64,000 nt of DNA from Pseudomonas sp. K2I15. Its GTDB lineage: Bacteria > Pseudomonadota > Gammaproteobacteria > Pseudomonadales > Pseudomonadaceae. A model generated the notes under the pieces. The model was given only the letters and a program-made list of their open reading frames with translations. It was not told the origin of the DNA and searched no databases. The position numbers were made by a program, and so were the translations under genes. The stretch covers positions 1-64,000 of the forward strand of contig NZ_NIXO01000031.1 in the NCBI RefSeq assembly GCF_002204795.1, read 5' to 3'. Position 1 is the stretch's first letter. The number at the start of each line of letters is the position of its first letter. Below, in pieces: positions 1 through 9,565 of the stretch.

Positions 1-3000
1 CCTCCAACCCCGCCTTACGCATCCGCGCCACCACCCCCACGGCCAACAACGAATGCCCCCCCAACTCAAAAAAATGATCCTTTCGCCCTACCCGATCCAG
101 CTTCAAAACCTCAGCCCAAACCCCAGCAATCACCGTCTCCACCTCCCCCCGAGGCGGCTCATAGGCGCGACTCAAGACAGCCTCCACCCCAGGCTCCGGC
201 AACCCCTTGCGGTCCAGCTTCCCGGCCGGATTAAGCGGCCACACCTCCACCCGCACAAACGCCGAAGGCACCATGTACTCAGGCAACCCCTCCACCATGT
301 AAATACGCAACGCCTCAAGCCCAGGCACAACATCACGAACCGTGAAATACGCCACCAACCGCTCATCCCGAATCAACACCGCCACCTCCCGCAACGCAGG
401 ATGCGCAGCCAACCGCGCCTCAACCTCCCCCAACTCCAGCCGCACCCCGCGCAGCTTCACCTGAAAGTCATTACGCCCCAGAAACTCCAGACTCCCGTCC
501 GGCAAATACCGCACCAGATCCCCCGTGCGATACAACCGATCCCCCGCCACAAACGGGCTATCGATAAACCGCTCGGCAGTCATCTGCGCCAACCCCAAAT
601 ACCCGCGAGCCACGCCCACCCCGCCGATATGCAACTGACCACTGCACCCCAGCGGCACCGGCCGGTCATGCTCGTCCAGCACATACAACCGGGTATTGCT
701 GATGGCCCGCCCGATCGGCAATTGCACCGCAGGCACCGGCGCACCCGGCTCCAGGGTCCAGGCGCTGCTGTCCACCGTGGCCTCGGTGGGCCCGTAAACG
801 TTGTGCAAACGCACCTTCGGCAACCGCGCCTGAACCCCACGGGCCAAGGCTTCGGTCAGCTCCCCGCCACCGCATAAAACGTCGGTAAGGCTGGTGCAGT
901 GCGCAGACTCTTCCAGCTCCAAAAACTGCTGCAACATCGCCGGCACAAACTTGATCACGCTGATCTGTTGCTCACGAATCACCTGCGCCAGGTACGCCGG
1001 CTCACGGTGGCCATCGGGCCGCGCCAGCACCAGGCGCATGCCATTGGTCAGCGGCCAGAACAGCTCCCACACCGAACCATCAAAACTGAACGGCGCCCGC
1101 TGCAATAACGCGCCACCCTCCGCATTCGGGCACAGTTGCGAGCCCCAGTGCATCAGGTTGCCCAGGCCGCAATGTTCGATCATCACGCCCTTGGGTGTGC
1201 CGGTGGAGCCGGAGGTGTACATCACGTAGGCCAGGTTGCCGACACTCAAGCCCGGCACCAGCGGATTGCCCTCGGGCGCCTGGTGCCACGCGCAGTGGTC
1301 GAAGTCGATCACCGGTATCGACACCTCTCCCGGCAACTCGCGGGTCGCGCCATGGACCAGCAACGCGACCGGCGCGCTGTCTTGCAACATGTAGGCGAGA
1401 CGCTCGCGGGGATAGCTCGGGTCCAGCGGCACATAAGCGCCGCCGGCCTTGAGAATGGCCAACAACCCCACCACCAGGTCCAACCCGCGCTCGACACACA
1501 GCGCCACCCGCGAATCCGGCTGCACCCCGCGCTCACGCAGGTGATAGGCCAGGCGGTTGGCACGCTCGTTGAGCTCGCGATAGGTCAGCTGTTGCTCACC
1601 AGCCTGCACCGCCACCACGTGGGGTGTATGCCGGGCATGGGCTTCGAACAGGGCGTGGACGGTCAGGCCCACGGGGTAGTCGGTTTCGGTGGCGTTGAAG
1701 TCCACCAGTTGCTGTTGCAGCTCGGTCGCGGGCAGCACCTGTATGTCGAACAGCGGCGCTTCTGGCGTCGCTATCAATCCGGCCAGCACCGTGCCCAGGT
1801 AATCCAGCAGGCGCTGGGCACCCACCTTGCGGGGCGCCTTGGCCTTGAGACGGAAACCGCTGGCCAGGTCATCCACCGTCAGCATCAGCGGATAGCTGAG
1901 GATGTCTTCGCTGCTGAGCAACTCGATGCCGGGCTGCAATTGCTGGAGTTCTTCGGCCGAGGCGTGCCGGTAATTCAGCAGGCTGTTGAACAGCGGTGTG
2001 ACGCCGCTGCAACGCTGGGCCAACGCCAGCGAGGCTTGCTCATGGGCGAGCAAGGCACTCAGTTGTTGCTGCGTCTGCTTGATCGCCTCACTTACCGTCA
2101 ACCCGGCAAGGCGCAGGCGCAACGGCAAGGTGTTGATGAACATGCCCAGGGCACGGTCCGCGCCCTCGCCTGCCTGCAAACGTCCCAGCAATACGGTGCC
2201 GAACACCACATCGTCACGGCCCGAGACGCGACCCAGCACCTGGGCCCACGCCAGGTGAAACAGGCTCGCCGCACTGACGCCCAAGGTGCGGGCCTGTTCA
2301 CGCAGGCGTTGGCCGAGGGCGTCGGGAAGCAGCACAAGAGCTTCTTCGGTCGCGTGGCGATCCGCCTGGCGCTCCTGCAAGCCAAAGGCCAGCGTCGGCT
2401 CGTCGACATCCGCCAGGCGCTCTCGCAAGAACGCTTCGTGCCCGGCCTGGCGTGCCGGTGAACGGGTCTGGGCCACCACGTTGCGATAGGGCACCGGCGC
2501 CGGCAGTTGCTGTTGCTGGCCCTGCAAATGTGCCTGGATTTCCGCCATCAACACTTGGGTCGATGTGGCGTCGTTAACCAGATGATGGAAACGCAGCATG
2601 CCCACCCAACGGCGGTTCAGCGGGTCTTCGGCATAATCCAGAGCCATCAGCGGCGCCTGGCGAAAATCCAGCGGACGCTGTCGCTCGCGTAGCTTCTCGA
2701 CGATTGAATCACCCTCAAGGTTCACAGGCTCCACGTCCAGGCACGCCTTGCGCCACACCACTTGCATCGGTTGTTCAAGGGCATCCCACGCCAGGCTGGT
2801 GCGCAGGATGTCATGGCGGTCGATCACCTGTTGCAGCGCCTGGGCGAATGCCTCCAGCTGTTCACGCCGGGCAAAGCTGAACATCGCGTGTTGCTGGTAC
2901 GGATCGCGCTCGTCGGTGATGTGGTGATACAGCAAACCTTCCTGCAACGGCGCCAGCGGATAGATTTCCTGCACATTGGCGGCACCACCGGGGATAGCGG

Positions 3001-6000
3001 CGACGATGCGTTCAATCGTCGGTTGGTCCAGCTCGGCCAGCGCCAGCAAGTCCGGGGTAATCGCCGTGCAGCCCAGAGGAACGCGGTTTGCCGGCACATC
3101 GAACTCGGCGCCTTGGCCGACTGCCGCCGCCAGCGCGGCCAATGTGGGCTGACCGAACAGCACCTGCACATCGGCCTGCAATCCGGCCTGGCGCATGCGT
3201 TGCACCAGTTGGACGGCCAACAACGAATGGCCGCCCAACTCGAAGAAATGATCATGCCGCCCCACCTGCTCGACATGCAGCACCTCGGCCCAGATCTGCG
3301 CCAGCGCGATTTCCGTGGCGCCTTGCGGGGCTTCGTAGGTTCGGCTGACCAACGCATCGGCGCCAGGTGCCGGCAAGGCCTTGCGGTCGAGTTTGCCGTT
3401 GGCGGTCAGGGGCAACGCATCCAGTTTTACGTAGGCCCGCGGCACCATGTAATCCGGCAAGCGTGATTGCAGGTGGGCACGAAGCTCGTCGATCGCCACC
3501 GGCGCGTGCTCGGTGAACCAGGCCAGCAACTGCCCCTCACGCACCTGGACCACGGCTTCAGTGACGCCCGCATAAGCGGCCAGGGCCGATTCGATTTCAC
3601 CCAGCTCGATACGCACGCCACGGATTTTTACCTGGTCGTCGTTGCGGCCCAGGTACTCGATATTCCCGTCCGGCAGCCAGCGCGCCAGGTCGCCGGTGCG
3701 GTACATACGTCCCGGGCTGAAGGGATCGTCGAGGAAGCGTTCAGCGGTCATTTCCGGGCGGTTCAAATAACCCCGGGCCACGCCTTTACCGCCGACGTAC
3801 AACTCGCCCGCGATGCCGATTGGCACAGGCCGCTGCTGCTCATCCAGCAGGTAGACCGTGGCATTCGCGATGGGTTTGCCGATGTGCAGCGGCTGTCCGA
3901 CCTCCACGCTTCCAGAGGTGGCAACCACCGTAGCTTCGGTGGGGCCGTAATTGTTGATCACCGCGAAACTGCGGGCCTTGCTGAACTGACGCAGGCGGTC
4001 GCCGCCAATCAGCAACGTGCGCAAGGTCGGATGCTCCATGTTCTGACTGAACGCGTACTCGGCCACGGGCGTGGGCAGGAAGCACACGTCCAAAGGTTGC
4101 GCGCGCCACCACGCCAGCAGCGCGTCGATGTCTTCCGCACCGTCGTGGGCCGGCGGCAGGTGCAAGGTCGCACCCACGCACAGCGCCGGCCAGACTTCCC
4201 AGGCCATCGCGTCAAACCCAAAGCCGGCAACGCTGGCGGTGTGGCTGCCCTGGTGCAAATCGAAGGCCTGGCAATGCCAGTCCACCAGGTTGGCCACGGT
4301 GTGGTGCTCCACCATCACGCCTTTGGGCAGGCCGGTGGAGCCCGAGGTGTAGATCACATAGGCGAGATTGGCGGGTGTCACCGCCACTTGCGGGTTGCTC
4401 GCCAATTGCGCCGTTGCCTCGTCCAGGTTGATCACCGGCAGGCTCAGCACCGGCAAGCGTTCCAGCAAATCCGTCTGTGTCAGCACCGCTACCGGCGCGC
4501 TGTCGCGGAGCAAATAGTTCAGGCGCTCGGCAGGATGGGCTGGGTCTACCGGCACATAGCAGGCGCCGGACTTGAGAATCCCCAACAACCCCACCAGCGT
4601 TTCCAGGCCGCGCCGGGCGACGATCGCCACGCGGTCGTCAGGCTTTACTCCCAGCCTCAACAATTGATGAGCCAGGCCATTGGCCCGTTGATTCAACTCG
4701 ACGTACGTGAGCCGCTGCCCCTGATACACCGCTGCCACCGCATGCGGGGTCAGCGCGGCCCGGGCTTCGATACGCCCGTGCAGGGTTTGCGCCGCAGGGT
4801 ATGCCTGTTCAGTGCTGTTCCAGCGTTGCAATTGCGCGGTTTCCCCAGGCGTCACCAGGGAGAAATCCGCCAGGGCCAGCTCTGTATTTTCCAACCCCTG
4901 CTCCAGCAGATACACCAGGCGCTCGGCCAGGGCGTGTACCTCGTGTTGCTGGAAATACGCCTCGTTGTAGACGCAGTGCAGACACGCCGTGTCGTGGTAG
5001 CGATTGCTGCGCAAGTGAATCGCAAGCGGCAACGGCTCATGGTGGTTGGAGACTTTGATCGCCCGGGCCGGTGCCTGGCCGTAGCGAAATTCATGGTCGT
5101 CCTGTTCATAGGACACCGACAGATCGAACAGTTGGCCACGGTCGGCGCGCAGCAAACCCAGCTCGCGATTCATCTCGCTCAGCGGGAAACGCTGATGCCG
5201 GAAATCCTGCTTGAGTTGGTCCCGCACGCCACGCACCAGGGTGCTGAAAGACAGGTCGTCGCTGAACTGCAAGCGCACGGCACTGACCTGGGTAAACAGC
5301 CCCAGGGTCGAACGGAATCGCGCATTGGAACGGTTGAGAATGGGCAGCCCCACCACCCACTCCTGACGCTGGCCGGTACGGCTGAAGTACACGTACATCG
5401 CGGCCAATAACACATGGAACGCCGACGCCTGATAACGGCTCGCCACCCGCGCCATGCGGTTGAGCAACGCCGGCGGAAACGGTGCTACCAAGGTGTTGCT
5501 CGGCGCCTGGCCCCTGGCATGGTAACGGGGCGTCAGCAGCGGCTCGGGCAGCGCCTGGTATTTGTCCAGCCAGTAACTGCGGTCCCGCGCGTAACGGGCC
5601 GACTCGCGATAGCGTTCATCGCTGTCGATGAAGTCGATATAGGACGGCGCCGACAGGTCCGGTTGCCGGCCCTGCTCCAGGGCGCTGTAGAGTCCGGCCA
5701 GGGACTGCAGCATCTGGCCAAAGCCCCAACCGTCGAGAATCAGGTGATGGGCCTGGGTGCCGAGGCGGTAATGCAGGTCATCGAGCTTGACCAGGAAAAA
5801 ACGGAACAATGGCTCGTCGCCCAGCGTATAGGCCCGGGCCATTTGCTCCTGCAACAAGGCCTCGGCCGCAGCCTGGGGATCGGGCAGGTGCGAGAAGTCA
5901 TGCTGCGGTACCGACACCGCCATCGCCTCAGCAAACGCCTGCCGGGGCAAACCATCGGCCGCCACCTGCAACACCGTACGCAACGCGTCGTGCTTGGTCA

Positions 6001-6151
6001 CCAGTTGCCCGATGGCACGCTGGATCAATTCGGCGTTCACCGGGCCTGTGAGGTCCACATAGCCACCGATGTTGTACAGCGGCGAATCACCGAGGCGCAG
6101 TTGGTCGAGCCAGATATCCCGCTGGGCGGCGGTCAGGGGGAAAAACGTCAT
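1..6151 (-). CDS. Two-module lipopeptide NRPS (partial, C-terminus beyond window)
   Basis: Nonribosomal peptide synthetase; 2,050 codons lie in the window and the frame is open at the left edge. Reading from the ATG at 6151 (AAGGAT ribosome site just upstream) the order is C (about residues 1-430, HHLILDG near 135), A (LTYVELNQRAN near 480, TSGSTG near 600), carrier (ELGGHSL near 970), C (YPLAPLQEG near 1065, HHLVNDA), A (TSGSTG near 1650) and carrier (ELGGHSL near 2030). My manual specificity reading of A1 is D-A-W-F-L-G-N-V-V, the Leu code. A2 reads D-G-W-K-L-G-V-V-D; Lys at the third pocket position and the VVD ending suggest Glu or Gln, less certainly. No loading A domain precedes the first C, as in lipopeptide synthetases whose starter C domain takes a fatty acyl group. 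Two modules plus the divergent luxR/nodT genes match the first synthetase of the viscosin, massetolide and WLIP family. Confidence 0.93.
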   Translation of the reverse strand, partial: MTFFPLTAAQRDIWLDQLRLGDSPLYNIGGYVDLTGPVNAELIQRAIGQLVTKHDALRTVLQVAADGLPRQAFAEAMAVSVPQHDFSHLPDPQAAAEALLQEQMARAYTLGDEPLFRFFLVKLDDLHYRLGTQAHHLILDGWGFGQMLQSLAGLYSALEQGRQPDLSAPSYIDFIDSDERYRESARYARDRSYWLDKYQALPEPLLTPRYHARGQAPSNTLVAPFPPALLNRMARVASRYQASAFHVLLAAMYVYFSRTGQRQEWVVGLPILNRSNARFRSTLGLFTQVSAVRLQFSDDLSFSTLVRGVRDQLKQDFRHQRFPLSEMNRELGLLRADRGQLFDLSVSYEQDDHEFRYGQAPARAIKVSNHHEPLPLAIHLRSNRYHDTACLHCVYNEAYFQQHEVHALAERLVYLLEQGLENTELALADFSLVTPGETAQLQRWNSTEQAYPAAQTLHGRIEARAALTPHAVAAVYQGQRLTYVELNQRANGLAHQLLRLGVKPDDRVAIVARRGLETLVGLLGILKSGACYVPVDPAHPAERLNYLLRDSAPVAVLTQTDLLERLPVLSLPVINLDEATAQLASNPQVAVTPANLAYVIYTSGSTGLPKGVMVEHHTVANLVDWHCQAFDLHQGSHTASVAGFGFDAMAWEVWPALCVGATLHLPPAHDGAEDIDALLAWWRAQPLDVCFLPTPVAEYAFSQNMEHPTLRTLLIGGDRLRQFSKARSFAVINNYGPTEATVVATSGSVEVGQPLHIGKPIANATVYLLDEQQRPVPIGIAGELYVGGKGVARGYLNRPEMTAERFLDDPFSPGRMYRTGDLARWLPDGNIEYLGRNDDQVKIRGVRIELGEIESALAAYAGVTEAVVQVREGQLLAWFTEHAPVAIDELRAHLQSRLPDYMVPRAYVKLDALPLTANGKLDRKALPAPGADALVSRTYEAPQGATEIALAQIWAEVLHVEQVGRHDHFFELGGHSLLAVQLVQRMRQAGLQADVQVLFGQPTLAALAAAVGQGAEFDVPANRVPLGCTAITPDLLALAELDQPTIERIVAAIPGGAANVQEIYPLAPLQEGLLYHHITDERDPYQQHAMFSFARREQLEAFAQALQQVIDRHDILRTSLAWDALEQPMQVVWRKACLDVEPVNLEGDSIVEKLRERQRPLDFRQAPLMALDYAEDPLNRRWVGMLRFHHLVNDATSTQVLMAEIQAHLQGQQQQLPAPVPYRNVVAQTRSPARQAGHEAFLRERLADVDEPTLAFGLQERQADRHATEEALVLLPDALGQRLREQARTLGVSAASLFHLAWAQVLGRVSGRDDVVFGTVLLGRLQAGEGADRALGMFINTLPLRLRLAGLTVSEAIKQTQQQLSALLAHEQASLALAQRCSGVTPLFNSLLNYRHASAEELQQLQPGIELLSSEDILSYPLMLTVDDLASGFRLKAKAPRKVGAQRLLDYLGTVLAGLIATPEAPLFDIQVLPATELQQQLVDFNATETDYPVGLTVHALFEAHARHTPHVVAVQAGEQQLTYRELNERANRLAYHLRERGVQPDSRVALCVERGLDLVVGLLAILKAGGAYVPLDPSYPRERLAYMLQDSAPVALLVHGATRELPGEVSIPVIDFDHCAWHQAPEGNPLVPGLSVGNLAYVMYTSGSTGTPKGVMIEHCGLGNLMHWGSQLCPNAEGGALLQRAPFSFDGSVWELFWPLTNGMRLVLARPDGHREPAYLAQVIREQQISVIKFVPAMLQQFLELEESAHCTSLTDVLCGGGELTEALARGVQARLPKVRLHNVYGPTEATVDSSAWTLEPGAPVPAVQLPIGRAISNTRLYVLDEHDRPVPLGCSGQLHIGGVGVARGYLGLAQMTAERFIDSPFVAGDRLYRTGDLVRYLPDGSLEFLGRNDFQVKLRGVRLELGEVEARLAAHPALREVAVLIRDERLVAYFTVRDVVPGLEALRIYMVEGLPEYMVPSAFVRVEVWPLNPAGKLDRKGLPEPGVEAVLSRAYEPPRGEVETVIAGVWAEVLKLDRVGRKDHFFELGGHSLLAVGVVARMRKAGLE

Positions 6152-6599
6152 AAGATCCTTCTCATGTGAGGTGTCGATAAGGCGCACAACGCCCCATTGA
6201 GGCGAAATCAACGGGATTTAAGCATCACCCCCAAGGCCCGTATGTCACCCGAAACCCGGACAGCCGGGCACCGCGCCGAGGTTGGCTGATGGTTCAGTGC
6301 TGAAACGATTAAATGAATGTAGGAAATTGGCTATATCTGGCCGATGCCCAGCAGCCAGCCACTTTCAAAAGAACCAATAAATCATATATATATCAACTAG
6401 TTAAATAACTCTAAAAACCTCTAAAACTACAACCACTGCCAATACATCTGTCAGAAATGACGAAATAATGGCGCGGTTTTTATGGCAGGTTGTGTCCCTC
6501 GTTTCCGCTACATACGTAGGACAAATCCCCGTGGCTAAATAAAGCCTCGAGCACCGACCCAGGTTCAAGGAGAACGGGAGGCCTGCACACGTACGGGGC

Positions 6600-6613
6600 A
6601 ACCGTTAACGGTT
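6600..6613. promoter_or_regulatory. 14-bp perfect palindrome upstream of luxR
   Basis: AACCGTTAACGGTT is a perfect palindrome ending 24 bases before the luxR start at 6638, in the 480-base region between the divergent NRPS and luxR genes. It could be an operator for a dimeric regulator, possibly the LuxR protein itself, but it does not match the canonical lux box (ACCTGT-N8-ACAGGT type). The rest of the intergenic region (6152-6599) is AT-rich around 6300-6460 and must hold both promoters; I see no other clear signal there. Confidence 0.4.
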
Positions 6614-6620
6614 TTCGACA

Positions 6621-6630
6621 TCAAGGATGA
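6621..6630 (+). promoter_or_regulatory. RsmA/RsmE-type binding motif over the luxR ribosome binding site
   Basis: TCAAGGATGA matches the RsmA/RsmE RNA consensus (A/U)CANGGANG(U/A) at every position, and its GGA is the Shine-Dalgarno core of the luxR gene. Post-transcriptional control by Gac/Rsm is established for LuxR regulators of Pseudomonas lipopeptides, so this is a good candidate for that control point. The assignment is by consensus only. Confidence 0.6.
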
Positions 6631-6637
6631 GATGGCT

Positions 6638-7432
6638 ATGAGTCTGACCAGCAGTATTCGGAATATGGAAAGTCCGCATTTTTATCTCGAGTTGGGGGAG
6701 TTGATTTCCAGCACAGGCACTGAACACTTTGCGGCGAACATGCTGCAACTGGTCGACAAACTGGTGCCGGTGCACTTGGTGGACCTCAGTGAATGGACCC
6801 TCGACGAGCACCAGGCCTGCGTGCTCGATATCAAGTTACTCGGCAGCGACGGGTTGAAGCGGGACTTGCCGCCACCGCGCACCCTGCACCACCGCGACGA
6901 TCATCCGCTGCTGAAAAAAATGCTCGGCATGAACGACCCGCTGCTGATCCAGATGAACGCCAAGGCCAACAGCACCGACGCCCGCGGCACCTCTCATCAG
7001 TGCAACCTGGTGTCGCGCCAGGCCAGCCGGCGTTGCGTTATTTCGTTCTACCGCCCCCACACTCAACGTGCGTTTTCCCTGGCCGAGTTGTCGTTTCTCA
7101 AGAGCCTTTCGCAAACCTTGCTGCCGTTGATCGAGCGCCACGCGCAGATCAATCGACAGCTGCCGTTGGTGGCTCCCGAGCCGTCTAAAACCCTGCTGGA
7201 GCAGTCGCAATTGCAGCGCGAATTCTATAAACGCCTGTCACTCAGTGACATCACGTTATCGGCGCGGGAACAGGAAGTTTGCCTCGGGCTATTGACCGGC
7301 GGGACCGTGCCGCAGATGGCCGAAAAACTCAGCGTAAAAAACAGTTCAATCGAAACCTACCTCAAGCGCGCGGCAGCAAAACTGGGTGTCAGTGGCCGGC
7401 ATGGCCTGGCCAAATGGATGGTTGGCGCGTGA
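6638..7432 (+). CDS. LuxR-family regulator of the lipopeptide locus
   Basis: DNA-binding regulator of about 264 residues. The last 60 residues form a LuxR/GerE helix-turn-helix ([16 protein letters not shown] then [25 protein letters not shown]). The N-terminal part has no clear autoinducer-binding or receiver signature, as in other lipopeptide LuxR proteins. Divergent from the NRPS and followed with a one-base TGATG overlap by the outer-membrane lipoprotein gene, it is placed like ViscAR/MassAR and probably activates the NRPS. Two ATGs are possible: 6632 lies 4 bases from the AAGGA core, 6638 lies 10 bases away; I prefer 6638. Its ribosome site lies in an RsmA/E-like motif. Confidence 0.88.
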   Translation: MSLTSSIRNMESPHFYLELGELISSTGTEHFAANMLQLVDKLVPVHLVDLSEWTLDEHQACVLDIKLLGSDGLKRDLPPPRTLHHRDDHPLLKKMLGMNDPLLIQMNAKANSTDARGTSHQCNLVSRQASRRCVISFYRPHTQRAFSLAELSFLKSLSQTLLPLIERHAQINRQLPLVAPEPSKTLLEQSQLQREFYKRLSLSDITLSAREQEVCLGLLTGGTVPQMAEKLSVKNSSIETYLKRAAAKLGVSGRHGLAKWMVGA

Positions 7433-8916
7433 TGAAAAAACTCATGCTCGGCGTGGTGTGTGTGCTTGGCGGGTGTTCGCTGATCCCGGACTATCACCGG
7501 CCCGAGGCGCCAACGCCGGCGCAGTATCCGGTGTACAACGCAGGCAAAGTGGGCTCGTCGGCTGCCGGGGCCGAGTGGCAGCAGTTGTTCAGTGACCCGG
7601 TGATGCGGCAGCTGATTGGCCAGGCACTGGTGAATAACCGTGACTTGCGGGTGGCGGCGCTGAATGTCGAAGCGTTCCAGGCGCAATACCGCATCCAGCG
7701 TGCAGACCTGTTCCCGGCGGTGTCTGCCACGGGTGCCGAAAACCGGCAAAAAGTCTCGCGACGCACCACTGGCACCGGCAAGTCCGCGATCACCTCCACC
7801 TATTCGGCGACGCTGGGCGTGAGTGCCTATGAGCTGGATTTTTTTGGGCGTGTGCGCAGCCTCAGTGAGCAGGCGATGTTGCAGTACCTGGCCACTGAAG
7901 AGGCCCGGCGCAGTGCGCAACTGAGCCTGGTGGCCAACGTCGCCAATGCTTACCTGACCTGGCGCGCCGACCAGGAGCTGCTGGCCCTGGCCCAGCAAAC
8001 CTTGGCCTCGGACGAGCACAGCCTGCGCCTGACGTCGCGCAGCAAAACGGCTGGCAAGGCGACGTCGATCGATGTGATCCAGGCGCAGACCAGCGTTGAA
8101 AGCACCCGAGCGAGCATCGCCCGCTACCAGCGTCAGGTGGCCCAGGATCTCAACAGCCTGGCGCTGCTGGTGGGTGGGCCGGTGCCTGATTCGCTGCCGG
8201 CACGGCCGCTGGCTGACGACCTGGTAGCCCGGGTACCGGCGGGGTTGCCTTCGAATCTGCTGCAACGTCGGCCGGATATTGTCCAGGCGGAGTATCAGTT
8301 GCAGGCAGCCAACGCCAATATTGGCGCGGCGCGGGCGGCGTTTTTTCCTTCGGTCACGTTGACGGCCAATGCGGGTAGCAGCAGCAAGGATTTGTCGGGG
8401 TTGTTCCAGGGTGGCTCGGGGAGTTGGGCGTTTCAGCCGCAGATCAATCTGCCGATCTTTAATGCGGGCAGCCTGCGGGCCAGCCTGGATTACGCGAGGA
8501 TTCAGAAGAACATCTTTGTTGCGCAGTATGAGAAGTCGATTCAGACGGCGTTTCAGGAGGTCTCGAATGGGCTGGCGGCGCGGCAGACTTATAACGATCA
8601 ACTGGCGGCGCAGCGGGATTTTGTTCGGGCTAACCAGAAGTATTACGACCTGGCGCAGCACCGGTATCGCAGTGGGGTGGACAGTAATCTGGTGTTTCTG
8701 GATGCGCAGCGGTCGTTGTTCAATTCGCAGCAGGCGTTGATTGTTGATCGGTTGGCGCAGTTGGTGGCGGAGGTGAATTTGTATACGGCGTTGGGTGGGG
8801 GTTGGGATTTGGCTTCCGCTGGGGTTGGGGCTGGGGGCATATCCGTTTTTTCGGTCACGGCGACTTATGGTTCCGCTCTTACAGCGGGTCACTTTTGGCA
8901 AACGCCCCAAAAGTAA
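7432..8916 (+). CDS. NodT-type outer-membrane efflux lipoprotein
   Basis: Outer-membrane factor of the RND/TolC (NodT) family, 494 residues, forming the exit duct of an efflux complex. The ATG at 7432 overlaps the luxR stop and gives a lipoprotein signal [16 protein letters not shown] with the lipidated Cys at 15. Two outer-membrane efflux repeats follow ([39 protein letters not shown]). The homologous region ends near YTALGGGWD. The last roughly 30 residues (from about 8833) are encoded by the left arm of a dispersed inverted repeat, so the natural C-terminus was probably replaced by repeat sequence. In viscosin-type loci the matching gene sits between luxR and the NRPS and is linked with export. 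Confidence 0.9.
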   Translation: MKKLMLGVVCVLGGCSLIPDYHRPEAPTPAQYPVYNAGKVGSSAAGAEWQQLFSDPVMRQLIGQALVNNRDLRVAALNVEAFQAQYRIQRADLFPAVSATGAENRQKVSRRTTGTGKSAITSTYSATLGVSAYELDFFGRVRSLSEQAMLQYLATEEARRSAQLSLVANVANAYLTWRADQELLALAQQTLASDEHSLRLTSRSKTAGKATSIDVIQAQTSVESTRASIARYQRQVAQDLNSLALLVGGPVPDSLPARPLADDLVARVPAGLPSNLLQRRPDIVQAEYQLQAANANIGAARAAFFPSVTLTANAGSSSKDLSGLFQGGSGSWAFQPQINLPIFNAGSLRASLDYARIQKNIFVAQYEKSIQTAFQEVSNGLAARQTYNDQLAAQRDFVRANQKYYDLAQHRYRSGVDSNLVFLDAQRSLFNSQQALIVDRLAQLVAEVNLYTALGGGWDLASAGVGAGGISVFSVTATYGSALTAGHFWQTPQK

Positions 8917-9105
8917 CCAAAAGGTCTTTGCCCCACCACTCGGTGCCTCGCCTAGGCTCGGCATGCCGGAACGAAGGCCATCGTGGTTGATGGGGCCCGC
9001 AGATCAAGATCAACAGCAGATCAAGAACACGGAAGCCTGAAAGCCGACCTGAGTGTTAGAAGCAAGGGCAAGGGCCAGAGCGAAAGCGAAAGCAGAGCTG
9101 CTTTT

Positions 9106-9209
9106 ATGTGGGAGCGGGCTTGCTCGCGAAAAACCTGAGAACGCCGCGTTCATTCAGGACGCCCGCGTCATCGTTAACGACCTTCGCGAGCAAGCCCGCT
9201 CCCACATTT
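9106..9209. repeat. REP doublet (REPIN)
   Basis: Two inverted REP palindromes, GTGGGAGCGGGCTTGCTCGC on the left and its complement on the right, flank about 50 bases. The spacer is nearly identical, in reverse orientation, to the spacer of the REPIN at 52702-52803. Confidence 0.85.
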
Positions 9210-9353
9210 GGACCGCGCCCGCTTTAGCTTTTGATTTTGCTTCACCACACTCAAGCCGGCCGGTAGGCCGCTGTGCTCTTGTTCTTGATCTTGATTTTGA
9301 TCTTAGGCGCCCCGTTAAACCACGCTGGCCGAACGCAGGTAGTACGGAGCGGG

Positions 9354-9376
9354 TAAACCGGCAGGACGCCGGTTTA
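9354..9376. repeat. Perfect hairpin, 9-bp arms
   Basis: TAAACCGGC, a 5-base AGGAC loop and GCCGGTTTA form a perfect stem inside the repeat island. It is immediately followed by a second hairpin and lacks a T tract. Confidence 0.7.
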
Positions 9377-9377
9377 G

Positions 9378-9407
9378 CCGCGACGGGGCAGGGACGCCCC
9401 GTCGCGG
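9378..9407. repeat. Perfect hairpin, 12-bp arms
   Basis: CCGCGACGGGGC, a 6-base loop and GCCCCGTCGCGG form a very stable GC-rich stem one base after the previous hairpin. It is part of the repeat island; no terminator-like T run follows. Confidence 0.7.
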
Positions 9408-9565
9408 CGGCCCGCGCAGTAATACCGGAGAGAGGGCACACCGAGCCCAAGCGAGGTGCCGAGTGGTGGGGCAAGAGCGTTTTGCTTACTTTTGCGCTGT
9501 TCAAAAGTGAGCCGCTGTAAGAGCGGAACCCATATCAAAATCCACCCAAATAACGGATATGCCCC

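Noticed and set aside
3467-5410. 647-codon open frame on the plus strand opposite the NRPS
   Set aside because: Antisense to well-conserved C and A domains; its translation (many Gln, Arg, His) has no family features. A high-G+C shadow.
6600-6613. lux box for an acyl-homoserine-lactone LuxR
   Set aside because: The palindrome lacks CTGT/ACAG ends and the LuxR protein lacks a clear autoinducer domain.
7357-8964. 535-codon minus-strand frame across the nodT-like gene
   Set aside because: Arg/Gln-rich shadow of a clear efflux lipoprotein; no ribosome site.
9106-9209. CRISPR array
   Set aside because: Repeats are inverted pairs scattered over the window, not direct repeats with regular spacers.
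9053-9520. 155-codon plus-strand frame in the repeat island
   Set aside because: Runs through a REPIN and palindromes; the apparent protein is translated repeat (GLAREKPENAAF).
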